From Longimicrobiaceae bacterium (GTDB lineage Bacteria > Gemmatimonadota > Gemmatimonadetes > Longimicrobiales > Longimicrobiaceae), in assembly GCA_035936415.1 (NCBI GenBank), contig DASYWD010000169.1, positions 1 to 44,187 of the forward strand: DNA of 44,187 bases, written 5' to 3'. The notes under the pieces are model-generated. The model ran no database searches. It was given only the letters and a program-made list of their open reading frames with translations, and was not told the DNA's origin. Positions 9,338 to 16,788 of this stretch are shown here, piece by piece. Position numbers and translations under genes: made by a program. How positions within the stretch are numbered: position 1 is the stretch's first letter; each line of letters begins with the position of its first letter.

Positions 9338-10585
9338 TCAATCGTGAAGGGAGCCGACCAGGCCCTCGGCGGCCAGCGCGCGAGCCAGGCGCGCGATCCC
9401 CTCCTCGATGCGCTCCGGCGGGAGGCTGGCGAAGCACAGGCGCATGCAGTGGGCAGCCTGCCCCGGGTCGTGCGCGCAGAACGCGGGACCGGGGACGAAC
9501 GCCACCCGCTCGCTCGCCACCGCCCGCCGCAGCAAGGCCACGGTGTCCGTCCCCTCGGGCAGGCGCACCCACACGAACATGCCCCCGGCGGGCGCCGTCC
9601 ACTGCGCCGTGGAGGGAAAGTGACGCTCCAGGGCGCCGAGCATGGCGCCGCGCCGGGCCCGGTACTCCGCCCGCACGGCGTCCAGGTGTCCGGGCAGGGC
9701 CCCGGTGTCCAGGAACGCGGCGATGCACCGCTGGGCGAGCGTACTCACGTCCAGGTCGCTGCCGTGCTTGAGGATGGACAGCGAGGGGATGAGCGGCTCC
9801 GGCACGATCAGCCACCCCACCCGCAGGCCGGGGGCGAAGATCTTGGAGAAGGAGCCCACGTACAGCACCCACTCCGCGTCCAGGGCCCGAAGGGGCGGCG
9901 GCGCGGCGCCGTCGTAGCGCAGGAAGCCGTACGCGTCGTCCTCCACCAGGGGCACGCCGAAGCACCGGGCCAGCTCCACCAGCCGCAGCCGCCGGTCCAG
10001 GCCCAGCGACACCCCCAGGGGATTGTGCCCCTCGGGAATGACGTAGACGAAGGCGGGGCGCGGGCCCTCGCTCAGCAGGGCCTCCAGGGCGTCCACGTCC
10101 AGCCCGCCCGCGTCGGACGGCACCGTCCGGAGGTCGGGCCGGAATGGCCGGATGGCTCCGTGGATGCCGTCGTAGACGGCGGCCTCGGCCACCACCCGCC
10201 CGCCCTCGTCCAGGAGCAGGCGCGCCAGCAGGCTCATCCCCTGCTGCGCCCCGGTGGTGAGGAACACCTGCTCCTCGCGGCACACCACCCCCCGCTGCGC
10301 CATGAGCTCCACGACGTGGCGCTTGAGGGGAACGTGGGGCATGCCGTACTGCAGGGGGAGCGGATCCGCCGCGAGCGCCTGGCCGGTGGCCTGCAGGTAC
10401 GCCTGCGCGGGAAGCAGCTCCGCGGCCGGCATGCCCAGGGCGAAGGAGAGCAGCCCCGGGCGCGCCAGCAGGGGCAGGATCTCGCGCAGGGCGGAGGGCG
10501 CGAGCGTCCGCGTCCAGGCGGCCTGCGCCTCTTCGACGGAGTGCGGCATCGGGGCTCCCTCGGGCCCCGCGTAGACGTCCACCAT
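9338..10585 (-). CDS. PLP-dependent aminotransferase, MocR/2-aminoadipate aminotransferase type without DNA-binding domain
   Basis: A 415-residue fold-type I aminotransferase like LysN/2-aminoadipate aminotransferase and the catalytic half of MocR regulators. Motifs: LQYGMPHVPLKRHVVELM, TTGAQQGMSLLARLLLDEG, PEGHNPLGVSL, VEDDAYGFLRYDG, and YVGSFSKIFAPGLRVGW with the Schiff-base Lys near 248. There is no GntR helix-turn-helix at the N-terminus, so it is an enzyme and not a regulator. ATG 10585 is preceded by AAGGCGG at good spacing. It is separated from the upstream small gene by about 205 nt and from the downstream aminotransferase by about 145 nt, so it may be transcribed on its own. The substrate is not determined; aromatic, branched or aminoadipate-type amino acids are all possible. 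Confidence 0.9.
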   Translation of the reverse strand: MVDVYAGPEGAPMPHSVEEAQAAWTRTLAPSALREILPLLARPGLLSFALGMPAAELLPAQAYLQATGQALAADPLPLQYGMPHVPLKRHVVELMAQRGVVCREEQVFLTTGAQQGMSLLARLLLDEGGRVVAEAAVYDGIHGAIRPFRPDLRTVPSDAGGLDVDALEALLSEGPRPAFVYVIPEGHNPLGVSLGLDRRLRLVELARCFGVPLVEDDAYGFLRYDGAAPPPLRALDAEWVLYVGSFSKIFAPGLRVGWLIVPEPLIPSLSILKHGSDLDVSTLAQRCIAAFLDTGALPGHLDAVRAEYRARRGAMLGALERHFPSTAQWTAPAGGMFVWVRLPEGTDTVALLRRAVASERVAFVPGPAFCAHDPGQAAHCMRLCFASLPPERIEEGIARLARALAAEGLVGSLHD

Positions 10586-10790
10586 GGTCGTACCGCCTTG
10601 TTCCGGCGCGCGCACGCGCCCGTGGGGGCCGGTGAAGCCCGGATGCCCGGGTGAGCACTGCGAGGGAGGACCTGATCGTTCCCAACGACAAAGCACCCCA
10701 CCGGGCGGAGTCGGGCCCAGTGGAGCACGTTATCAAACTATGGCGCCTTATGCAAGCACCTCTTCTGTCGTTCGACGCAGCCGCGCCCCT

Positions 10791-11099
10791 TCAGGGCGCC
10801 GTCGAGACGACCCCCTCTTCGGCGTACGCCAGCGCAGCGTCGAGGTGGCAGACGACTCGATGCAACGCCCCCGCACGCTCCTCCTCGGCGAGCCGGTGGG
10901 ACGCACTCAGCTCCCCGAGGGCGGCGGTGAGGCAGTCGGCGATCTCACGGTCCCGAACATGGCCGAGCCCGTGCAGCTGCCGGCCCAGGTGATCGATCTC
11001 GCTCGACGCGCGATTCAGGTAGGGATGAGAGTGGGCGTGCTCACGCAGGCCACTCGCGATCGCACGGATTGCTTCCGTGAAGGACGGCTGGCCACCCAT
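10791..11099 (-). CDS. Small helical protein of unknown function
   Basis: A 102-codon frame I do not recognise. The protein looks all-helical and rich in His, Glu, Ala and Leu, without membrane segments, signal peptide or cysteine clusters (one internal Cys-containing stretch, VVCHLD). Third codon positions are strongly G/C as in neighbouring genes, supporting real coding. ATG 11099 has GAGAAG upstream at acceptable distance. It follows the GAF-histidine kinase (stop at 11160) by 60 nt on the same strand, so it is probably co-transcribed and could be a small partner or output of that kinase. That link is inference from position only. Confidence 0.55.
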   Translation of the reverse strand: MGGQPSFTEAIRAIASGLREHAHSHPYLNRASSEIDHLGRQLHGLGHVRDREIADCLTAALGELSASHRLAEEERAGALHRVVCHLDAALAYAEEGVVSTAP

Positions 11100-11159
11100 G
11101 TGCGTTCTTCTCGTGGATCGGGGTTGCGTGGCGACGTGACGCCGGCGGCGAGCCGGTGC

Positions 11160-12707
11160 TCACGACGGGACCTCCCCGGACCTCTCGCCCCGTGGCGTGT
11201 CCGGCAGGGGTGGGCCCGATCCCTGGAGGGGCACCCCCCGGCGCCCTCGTACCCGCCGCTCGGAGTGCGAGACTTCCGCCGCCCCGTCCGCAGGGGGAGC
11301 CTCCAGCTCCGGCGTCACGAGCGGGAGCCGTACCGTGAGCACGGTTCCGCTGCCGAGCTCGCTCTCCAGTGCCACCTCTCCACCCAGCAGGCCGGTGAGC
11401 TGGCGCGTCACGGCCAGGCCCAGACCGGTCCCCCCGACCCTCCCGGCCGAATGGTCCACCTGCCAGAACGCGTCGAACACGCGCTCGGCATGTCCGGGCG
11501 CGATCCCCAGCCCCGTGTCGCCGACCCGGATCAGCACCGAGTCGTCTGCGGCCTCCAGGTCGAGCCGGACCTCGCCCTCGTCGGTGAACTTGACCGCGTT
11601 CGCGGCCAGGTTCAGGATGATCTGGCGGAGCTTGCCGGGGTCGGTCCGACAGGGGATGGGCCCCTCGGGAATGCTCACGAGGAGACGCAGCCCCTTTTCG
11701 GCGGCGAGCGGCTCCGCCAGCGCCGCCGTGTCCCGGACGAACCCGGCGAGGTCCACCTCCCGGAGGCGGAGCTCGGAGCGGCCCGCCTGCCGCCGCGCGA
11801 AGGTGAGGATCTCCTCGATGAGCTCGAGGAGGTGGTCGCTGGCGGCGCGGATCCGCTCCACCTGGTGATGCTGCTTCTCGTTGAGGGGTCCCGGAACCTC
11901 CGCCGTGAGCAGGTCGGTGAAGCCCTGGACGGCCGTGAGCGGGGTGCGGAACTCGTGCGAGATCGTGCCCAGAAAGGTCGTCTTGGCCAGGTCCGCGTCC
12001 TCCGCCTCGTGGCGCGCGACGTTGGCCTCGCCCAGCAGCTCCTCCGCGCGCCGGGCGGTGAGCGTCGCCGCCTTGCGCGCCTCGTCGGCGGCCCGGAGCG
12101 CCTCCTGCGAGGCAGCGTAGAGCCGCGCGTTGTCCACGGCCATCGCGCACCGGCGTCCCAGGTCCTCCGCCAGCAGCAGGTCGGCCTCGTCGTACCGGCG
12201 GCGGTCGTCCGAGACGAAGGTGATCGCGCCCAGGGTCTGCCCCCGCGCCGACATGGGGACCATGAGGAACGACCGCGCGCCCAGCTCCTGCAGGAGCAGG
12301 CGGTGCTCCTCCTCCGCGATCCCTTCCAGCACCTCGTCGTAGGCGAGCACGAACTCCGACTCGCTGGTACGGATCACCCGCGGCGCGCCGAGCGGGTCGT
12401 CGCGGCCCGGCGGGTGGGCCGCGTAGAAGTCGCGGGCGAGGCGCTGCTTTTCGGGATCCGGGTGGATGACGGCGACGCGGCGGATGGTGTCGTCCGCCTC
12501 GACGATGTCCACCATGCACCAGGTGCCGAAGTGCGGGAGGGCGAGACCCGCCCCCGTCGCGAGGGTGGTCTCGACGTCGAGCGAGTCGGCCAGGATGCGG
12601 CTGGTCTCCGACAGGAAGGCGAACCGGGTGCCGGCGTCCGTCGGAGCGGGATCGGCCGCGGTGGGCTGACCACCGGTCGGCGGGGCGTCCGTGCTGAGCG
12701 TGCTCAT
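11160..12707 (-). CDS. GAF-domain sensor histidine kinase
   Basis: A soluble kinase of 515 residues. An N-terminal GAF-type sensor spans about 25-195 (starting FLSETSRILADSLDVETTL and ending AMAVDNARLY). A coiled linker follows, then HisKA with the phospho-acceptor His in ISHEFRTPL near 249, and HATPase_c with the N box NLAANAVKF, G1 VGDTGLGIAP and G2 GGTGLGLAV. The last 50 residues are proline/arginine-rich and look disordered. There are no transmembrane helices, so it senses a cytoplasmic signal. No canonical response regulator is next to it. Its GAF domain closely resembles that in the second half of the double kinase at 25961-28723 (same LADSLD.ETTL, RRDDP.G.P pattern), so the two are probably paralogous. 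It lies downstream of the TetR gene with a 78-nt gap and may share its transcript. Confidence 0.92.
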   Translation of the reverse strand: MSTLSTDAPPTGGQPTAADPAPTDAGTRFAFLSETSRILADSLDVETTLATGAGLALPHFGTWCMVDIVEADDTIRRVAVIHPDPEKQRLARDFYAAHPPGRDDPLGAPRVIRTSESEFVLAYDEVLEGIAEEEHRLLLQELGARSFLMVPMSARGQTLGAITFVSDDRRRYDEADLLLAEDLGRRCAMAVDNARLYAASQEALRAADEARKAATLTARRAEELLGEANVARHEAEDADLAKTTFLGTISHEFRTPLTAVQGFTDLLTAEVPGPLNEKQHHQVERIRAASDHLLELIEEILTFARRQAGRSELRLREVDLAGFVRDTAALAEPLAAEKGLRLLVSIPEGPIPCRTDPGKLRQIILNLAANAVKFTDEGEVRLDLEAADDSVLIRVGDTGLGIAPGHAERVFDAFWQVDHSAGRVGGTGLGLAVTRQLTGLLGGEVALESELGSGTVLTVRLPLVTPELEAPPADGAAEVSHSERRVRGRRGVPLQGSGPPLPDTPRGERSGEVPS

Positions 12708-12785
12708 GCGGTCCTTTGCGCGAGGGGAGCTCCGCCAGGGCCGGTCCCGCGGAGGGGTTGCTTCCAGCCCGACGTGTCCGCCGCG

Positions 12786-13385
12786 TCAGGCGAGCTGCCT
12801 GACCATCCCTCGCACCGCGGCCAGGTACTCGCCGACGTCGAAGTGCTCGGGGTCCACCATCGCCTGCACCGCGCACCCGTGGATCCAGCTCACCGCCACG
12901 GCGGCGAGACCGTCGGCCGTCACCCCGCCGAACGTCGCGGGCTCGGCGCGGAGAAGCTCCTCCATGATCTCCAGGAACGCCGCGCGGTACCGTTCCAGCT
13001 CCGCGCTGATCCGCGCCCGGATGGACTCGTCACGCGCGCCCAGCGCCCAGTATTCGAGGAACAGCCGGGTGTGCCGCGGCTGGTGCGAAAGCCGGGCCAT
13101 CTCCTCCTGGAGGAGCGCGTGGAGCCGGTCCAGCGCCCTCGGGAAGCGGGCGACTTCCTCCGGGACGTTGAGCACCGACCGGGTCGCGATCAGCCATTCG
13201 AGCAGCTCGTGCACCAGCCGCTCCTTCCGCTGGAAGTGGAACAGCACCAGGCCGTGGCTCAGCTCGGCTTCGGCGGCCACCGCCCGGACCGTCAGGCTGC
13301 CGATCCCCTCCCGTGAGGCGACCTCGAACGCCGCCTGCAGGATCTGCTCACGCCGCACCTCTTCCGAAGCCCGCTTCCCCGGCAT
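12786..13385 (-). CDS. TetR/AcrR-family transcriptional regulator
   Basis: A 199-residue regulator. Residues about 10-57 form the TetR helix-turn-helix (RREQILQAAFEVASREG, then LTVRAVAAEAELSHGLVLFHF). The rest is the variable helical ligand/dimer domain, similar in layout to BetI-type members. The gene starts 60 nt from a strongly AT-rich block (13445-13494) that carries two TetR-like palindromes and a good minus-strand promoter (TTGACC, 17 nt, TATCAT), so autoregulation is likely. A near-copy of the block heads the Mla operon at 22893-22945, giving a predicted regulon of its own gene and kinase, the receiver-KaiC-kinase operon and the Mla operon. The ligand is unknown; a lipid or other hydrophobic effector would fit the targets. 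Confidence 0.9.
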   Translation of the reverse strand: MPGKRASEEVRREQILQAAFEVASREGIGSLTVRAVAAEAELSHGLVLFHFQRKERLVHELLEWLIATRSVLNVPEEVARFPRALDRLHALLQEEMARLSHQPRHTRLFLEYWALGARDESIRARISAELERYRAAFLEIMEELLRAEPATFGGVTADGLAAVAVSWIHGCAVQAMVDPEHFDVGEYLAAVRGMVRQLA

Positions 13386-13444
13386 GCTTTCTCCTCCCGA
13401 TCAATGGCTGGGATCCGTCCGCAGGCCCGAGGGGCACGCGAGTT

Positions 13445-13494
13445 GTTGACCATCCGTCAAATATATGATAACTTTTATTTACCATCTGGTCAAC
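13445..13494. promoter_or_regulatory. Bidirectional promoter with paired TetR-type operators (site A)
   Basis: An AT-rich island in GC-rich DNA. Plus strand: TTGACC (13446-13451), 17 nt, TAACTT (13469-13474), toward the receiver-KaiC operon. Minus strand: TTGACC (rc of 13488-13493), 17 nt, TATCAT (rc of 13465-13470), toward tetR. Operators: TGACCATCCGTCA at 13447-13459 and TTACCATCTGGTCA at 13479-13492, centres about 32 nt apart. The outer arms GTTGACC and GGTCAAC are exact inverted repeats. Site B at 22893-22945 has the same design. Downstream, 13495-13733 is a GC-rich leader with a small inverted repeat around TTCCGGAA near 13599 and the GAGGAGG ribosome-binding site of the receiver gene. 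Confidence 0.75.
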
Positions 13495-13733
13495 AGGGTG
13501 GGGTCTCCCGTCCGTCCTCCGCTCCGCACGCCCCGGGCGCTCGCAGTCTGCCCGGTTCGTCGCGCTCCACGCCGCCGCTCCCCGTCCACGCCCTTCCGGA
13601 AAGCGTGGCCGGGGCTCCACGTTCGGGCAGGGCTCGCAGTTTGCAGGGCTCGCCGGCCTCCACACAAACTCTTCCCATCCGCGCCCTTCCACACCGGGAA
13701 CCGGTCGGGCCAAGCTCCGCCTGAGGAGGTGGG

Positions 13734-14147
13734 ATGCAGATCGACCAGACGGAAGAACGCGTGATACTGATCGCCGAGCGAGACCGGAACGTCCGGGAGC
13801 TTCAGGAGCACTTTCTGGGGAAGGCCGGCTTCGCCGTGGAGTTCGCGGACAGCGGGCCGGACGCGCTCGAGCGCGCCCGGGCGGCCCGGCCGGCGCTCGT
13901 CGTCACGGAGATCCTCATCCCCGGGATCGACGGCCTGGCGCTCTGCCGCCGCCTGGCGGAGGACCCGCTCACCCGGGACATCCCCGTGATGGTGTTCAGC
14001 ATCCTCGCCGCGGCGGCGCGGGCGGACGAGGCGGGAGCCAGGGCGTTCCTCCGCAAGCCGGTCGTGGAGTCGACATTCGTGGCTGCGGTCCAGGAGCTGG
14101 TCGCGGCGCAGCCATCCGAGGCAATGGAGGAGCAATGCCAGACGTGA
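13734..14147 (+). CDS. Single-domain receiver protein with Asp-to-Glu change at the phosphorylation site
   Basis: A 137-residue stand-alone receiver (CheY-like) domain with no output domain. The fold is clear: ILIAERDRNVREL, then ALVVTEILIPGIDGLALCRRL, then VMVFSI and the conserved Lys in FLRKPV. At the phospho-acceptor position (family consensus LDxxxPGxDG) this protein has Glu59 in TEILIPGIDG. The upstream acidic pair (DD) reads E-R. Ser and Lys of the active site remain. Glu can mimic a permanently phosphorylated Asp, so this is probably an unphosphorylatable, constitutive or docking receiver. A GAGGAGG site precedes ATG 13734. Its 3' end overlaps the KaiC-like gene by 13 nt, so the two are coupled. 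It probably acts on the KaiC-like ATPase or the kinase of this operon; that is inference. Confidence 0.9.
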   Translation: MQIDQTEERVILIAERDRNVRELQEHFLGKAGFAVEFADSGPDALERARAARPALVVTEILIPGIDGLALCRRLAEDPLTRDIPVMVFSILAAAARADEAGARAFLRKPVVESTFVAAVQELVAAQPSEAMEEQCQT

Positions 14148-15562
14148 TGATCCAGGACCGCCGCACCGATCCCAGGGAGGACCTTGGTGAGCCCACCGAG
14201 CGGATGAGCGTGGGCAACGCCGAAGCGGACTACATCCTGGGGGGCGGGTTCCCGGCCGACTCCATCAACATCATCATGGGCCACCCCGGCTCCGGGAAGA
14301 CGATCTTCGCCGAGCAGCTCATCTTCCACAACGCGGGCGACGACCGGCCCATCCTCTACCTCACCACCCTGTCCGAGCCCCTGGCGAAGGTCGTCCGGTA
14401 CCTGCAGGGGTTCACCTTCTTCGACGAGACGAAGCTGGGGACGCAGGTGATCTACGAGGACGTGGGCCCGCAGCTGGCGGAGGACGGGGCGGGGGCGCTC
14501 ATCCCCCTGCTGCGCGAGGCCATCAAGACGCTGTCGCCCAAGGTCATCGTCATCGATTCCTTCAAGGCCGTGCACGACCTCGCGCCGGAGCCGGCCGAGC
14601 GCCGCCGGATGGTCTACGAGATGACGGCGCTGCTCACGGCGTACGGGACCACGGCGTTCCTGCTGGGCGAATACACCGAGGACGACATCCTGCGCTACCC
14701 GGAGTTCGCCGTCGCGGACGGGATCGTGGAGCTGTCGCGGCGCCGGCTGGGGAACCGGGACGAGCGGTACTTCCGCGTCTACAAGCTGCGCGGCAGCCGC
14801 TACCTGGAGGGGGCGCACGCCTTCCGCATCAGCGACTCCGGCCTGGTCATCTATCCCAGGCTGGTCAGCCCGCGGATGCCGGAGGGGTACGAGCCGGCCT
14901 CCGAGCGGATCTCCACGGGCGTCGGCGGGCTGGACGAGATGCTGGACGGCGGGCTGTGGCGCGGCACCACCACGCTGCTCGCGGGCCCCTCGGGTGCCGG
15001 GAAGACCACCATCGGGCTCCAGTTCGCGCTGGAGGGCGCGCGCCGCGGCGAGCCCAGCCTGTACATGAACTTCCAGGAGAACCCCACGCAGCTCATGCGC
15101 ACCATCCGCGGGCTCGGCGTGGACCTGGAGCAGGCGCAGGCGCAGGGGCTGGACCTGGTGTACGCGTCGCCGGTGGAGCTGCAGATCGACAGCATCATCG
15201 TCGACATGTTCCGCAGGATCCAGCAGGGAGGCGTGCGGCGGCTCGTCATCGACGCGCTCGGAGACCTGGCCAGCGCCGCGACCGACCCGCAGCGCCTGCA
15301 CGACTACCTCTACGCGCTGGTGCAGCACTTCGCGGTGAGCACCATCACCAGCGTGCTGAACTTCGAGACCTCGGGCAACTCGATCGCCGGAGACGGGATG
15401 CAGAACGCGATGAGCTACCTTTCCGACAACGTGCTGCTGCTCACGGTGGACGGCGAGGAGAGGACCCGCCGCAAGCTGCGCGTCCTGAAGACGCGCGGCA
15501 GCGCGCACGACACCAAGGTGCGGGAAGTGCAGATCACCGCGGCCGGCCTGACCGTCCTGTGA
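14135..15562 (+). CDS. KaiC-like tandem RecA-type ATPase
   Basis: A 475-residue protein with two KaiC/RecA domains. The first has Walker A GHPGSGKT near 49-56, and the second GPSGAGKTT near 285 with Walker B LVIDALGDL. The C-terminal strand-loop matches KaiC (LRVLKTRGSAHDTKVREV). At the KaiC dual phosphorylation site (Ser-Thr in cyanobacteria) it has Ser-Tyr (NAMSYLSDN). Cyanobacterial KaiC is about 519 residues; no kaiA or kaiB is in the window. ATG 14135 sits after GGAGGAG inside the end of the receiver gene. The downstream kinase starts with a GTG overlapping this stop (GTGA). The strict receiver-KaiC-kinase order suggests a signalling ATPase that integrates energy state or time with the kinase. 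A circadian role should not be assumed. Confidence 0.9.
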   Translation: MPDVMIQDRRTDPREDLGEPTERMSVGNAEADYILGGGFPADSINIIMGHPGSGKTIFAEQLIFHNAGDDRPILYLTTLSEPLAKVVRYLQGFTFFDETKLGTQVIYEDVGPQLAEDGAGALIPLLREAIKTLSPKVIVIDSFKAVHDLAPEPAERRRMVYEMTALLTAYGTTAFLLGEYTEDDILRYPEFAVADGIVELSRRRLGNRDERYFRVYKLRGSRYLEGAHAFRISDSGLVIYPRLVSPRMPEGYEPASERISTGVGGLDEMLDGGLWRGTTTLLAGPSGAGKTTIGLQFALEGARRGEPSLYMNFQENPTQLMRTIRGLGVDLEQAQAQGLDLVYASPVELQIDSIIVDMFRRIQQGGVRRLVIDALGDLASAATDPQRLHDYLYALVQHFAVSTITSVLNFETSGNSIAGDGMQNAMSYLSDNVLLLTVDGEERTRRKLRVLKTRGSAHDTKVREVQITAAGLTVL

Positions 15563-16788
15563 CGACCACCGGGTCCGGCTTCGAGACCGCGGGCCCGGGG
15601 TTCGCGCAGCTGCGCAGGCTCACCGAGGTCAGCCGCGCGCTCACCTACACCACCTCGCTGGAGCAGGTCACGCGGCTGACGGTGGAGCGGGGCGCCGAGC
15701 TGCTCGATGCCGGGGCCGCAGTGCTCATGCTGGGGGACGCCGGGGGCCTTCTCCACGTGCGCGCCGCGCACGGCATCGACGAGGAGCGCGTCACCCGCTT
15801 CCGCGCGCCGCTCGACGACGAGGTGATCGGCCGGCTGCAGGGGCTGCTCGCCGTCCCCGACGACTGCTTCGTCGCCGTGCCGCTCGTGGTGGGCGGCGCG
15901 GTCACCGGGCTGCTCGCGGTGGCGACGCGGCAGCCCTCCACCGCCGCGGACGAGTCCCTGCTCTCCGCGCTCGCCGACCAGGCGGCCGTCGCGATCGAGA
16001 ACGCGCGGCTCGGAGGCGAGGTCCGCGCGGAGATGGAGGACCGCCTGCGCGCCAGCGAGGGCGCGACCACCGCCAAGGACCGGGCGCTCTCCACCCTGGC
16101 CCACGACATCCGCACTCCGCTCGGCGCCATCGACGGCTACTGCGCGATCCTGGAGGAGGAGATCCAGGGGCCCATCAACGACCGCCAGCGCGAGACCCTG
16201 GGCCGGGTGCGCATGAGCGGCCGGCACCTGCTCTCGCTGCTGGACAACGTCATGGACATGGCGCGGCTCACCGCGGGCGTCGTGCGGGTCGGCGCGGAGC
16301 CGGTCCGCCTCGCGGACGTGGCGCGCGAAGCGGTCCACCTGCTGATCCCCGCTGCCGACGCCAAGCTCCAGGCGCTGCAGCTCTGCGTGCAGGCCGACGC
16401 GACGGTGACGGCGGACCATGCCCGCGTGCGGCAGGTCCTGGTGAACCTGATCGGCAACGCCGTGAAGTTCACGCCGCAGGACGGCACCATCACGGTCACG
16501 ACCTCCGAGCACGTCGCGCCCGGGGCGTCCTGGGGCGCGATCCGGGTGACCGACAGCGGGCCCGGCATCGCGGAAGCCGAGCGGGCGGCCATCTTCGAGC
16601 CGTACTACCGCAGCGAGGGCACGGCGGAGGCCCCGGGAGTCGGCCTGGGACTGGCGATCTCGCATGCGCTGGTGCAGCAGATGGGCGGCGAGCTCGACGT
16701 GGAGAGTGAGGTGGGAGCGGGCTCCTCGTTCATCCTCCGTCTGCCGCTGCTCGGACCGGCTTCTCGTCGCGTGGCAGCCAGACGGTGA
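15559..16788 (+). CDS. GAF-domain histidine kinase of the receiver-KaiC operon
   Basis: A 409-residue soluble kinase. The GTG start at 15559 overlaps the KaiC-like stop (GTGA). A GAF domain spans about 15-155 (LRRLTEVSRALTYTTSLEQV to AVAIENARL). HisKA carries the acceptor His in LAHDIRTPLGAIDGY at about 182. HATPase_c has the N box NLIGNAVKF, G1 VTDSGPGIAE and G2 GVGLGLAIS, and ends with the usual SSFILRLPL strand. There is no membrane segment or attached receiver. In the operon its natural partners are the KaiC-like ATPase and the Glu59 receiver, which cannot accept phosphate in the usual way; the true phospho-target is therefore likely elsewhere. The last 59 nt overlap the 3' end of the convergent kinase gene at 16730. 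Confidence 0.9.
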   Translation: MTTTGSGFETAGPGFAQLRRLTEVSRALTYTTSLEQVTRLTVERGAELLDAGAAVLMLGDAGGLLHVRAAHGIDEERVTRFRAPLDDEVIGRLQGLLAVPDDCFVAVPLVVGGAVTGLLAVATRQPSTAADESLLSALADQAAVAIENARLGGEVRAEMEDRLRASEGATTAKDRALSTLAHDIRTPLGAIDGYCAILEEEIQGPINDRQRETLGRVRMSGRHLLSLLDNVMDMARLTAGVVRVGAEPVRLADVAREAVHLLIPAADAKLQALQLCVQADATVTADHARVRQVLVNLIGNAVKFTPQDGTITVTTSEHVAPGASWGAIRVTDSGPGIAEAERAAIFEPYYRSEGTAEAPGVGLGLAISHALVQQMGGELDVESEVGAGSSFILRLPLLGPASRRVAARR

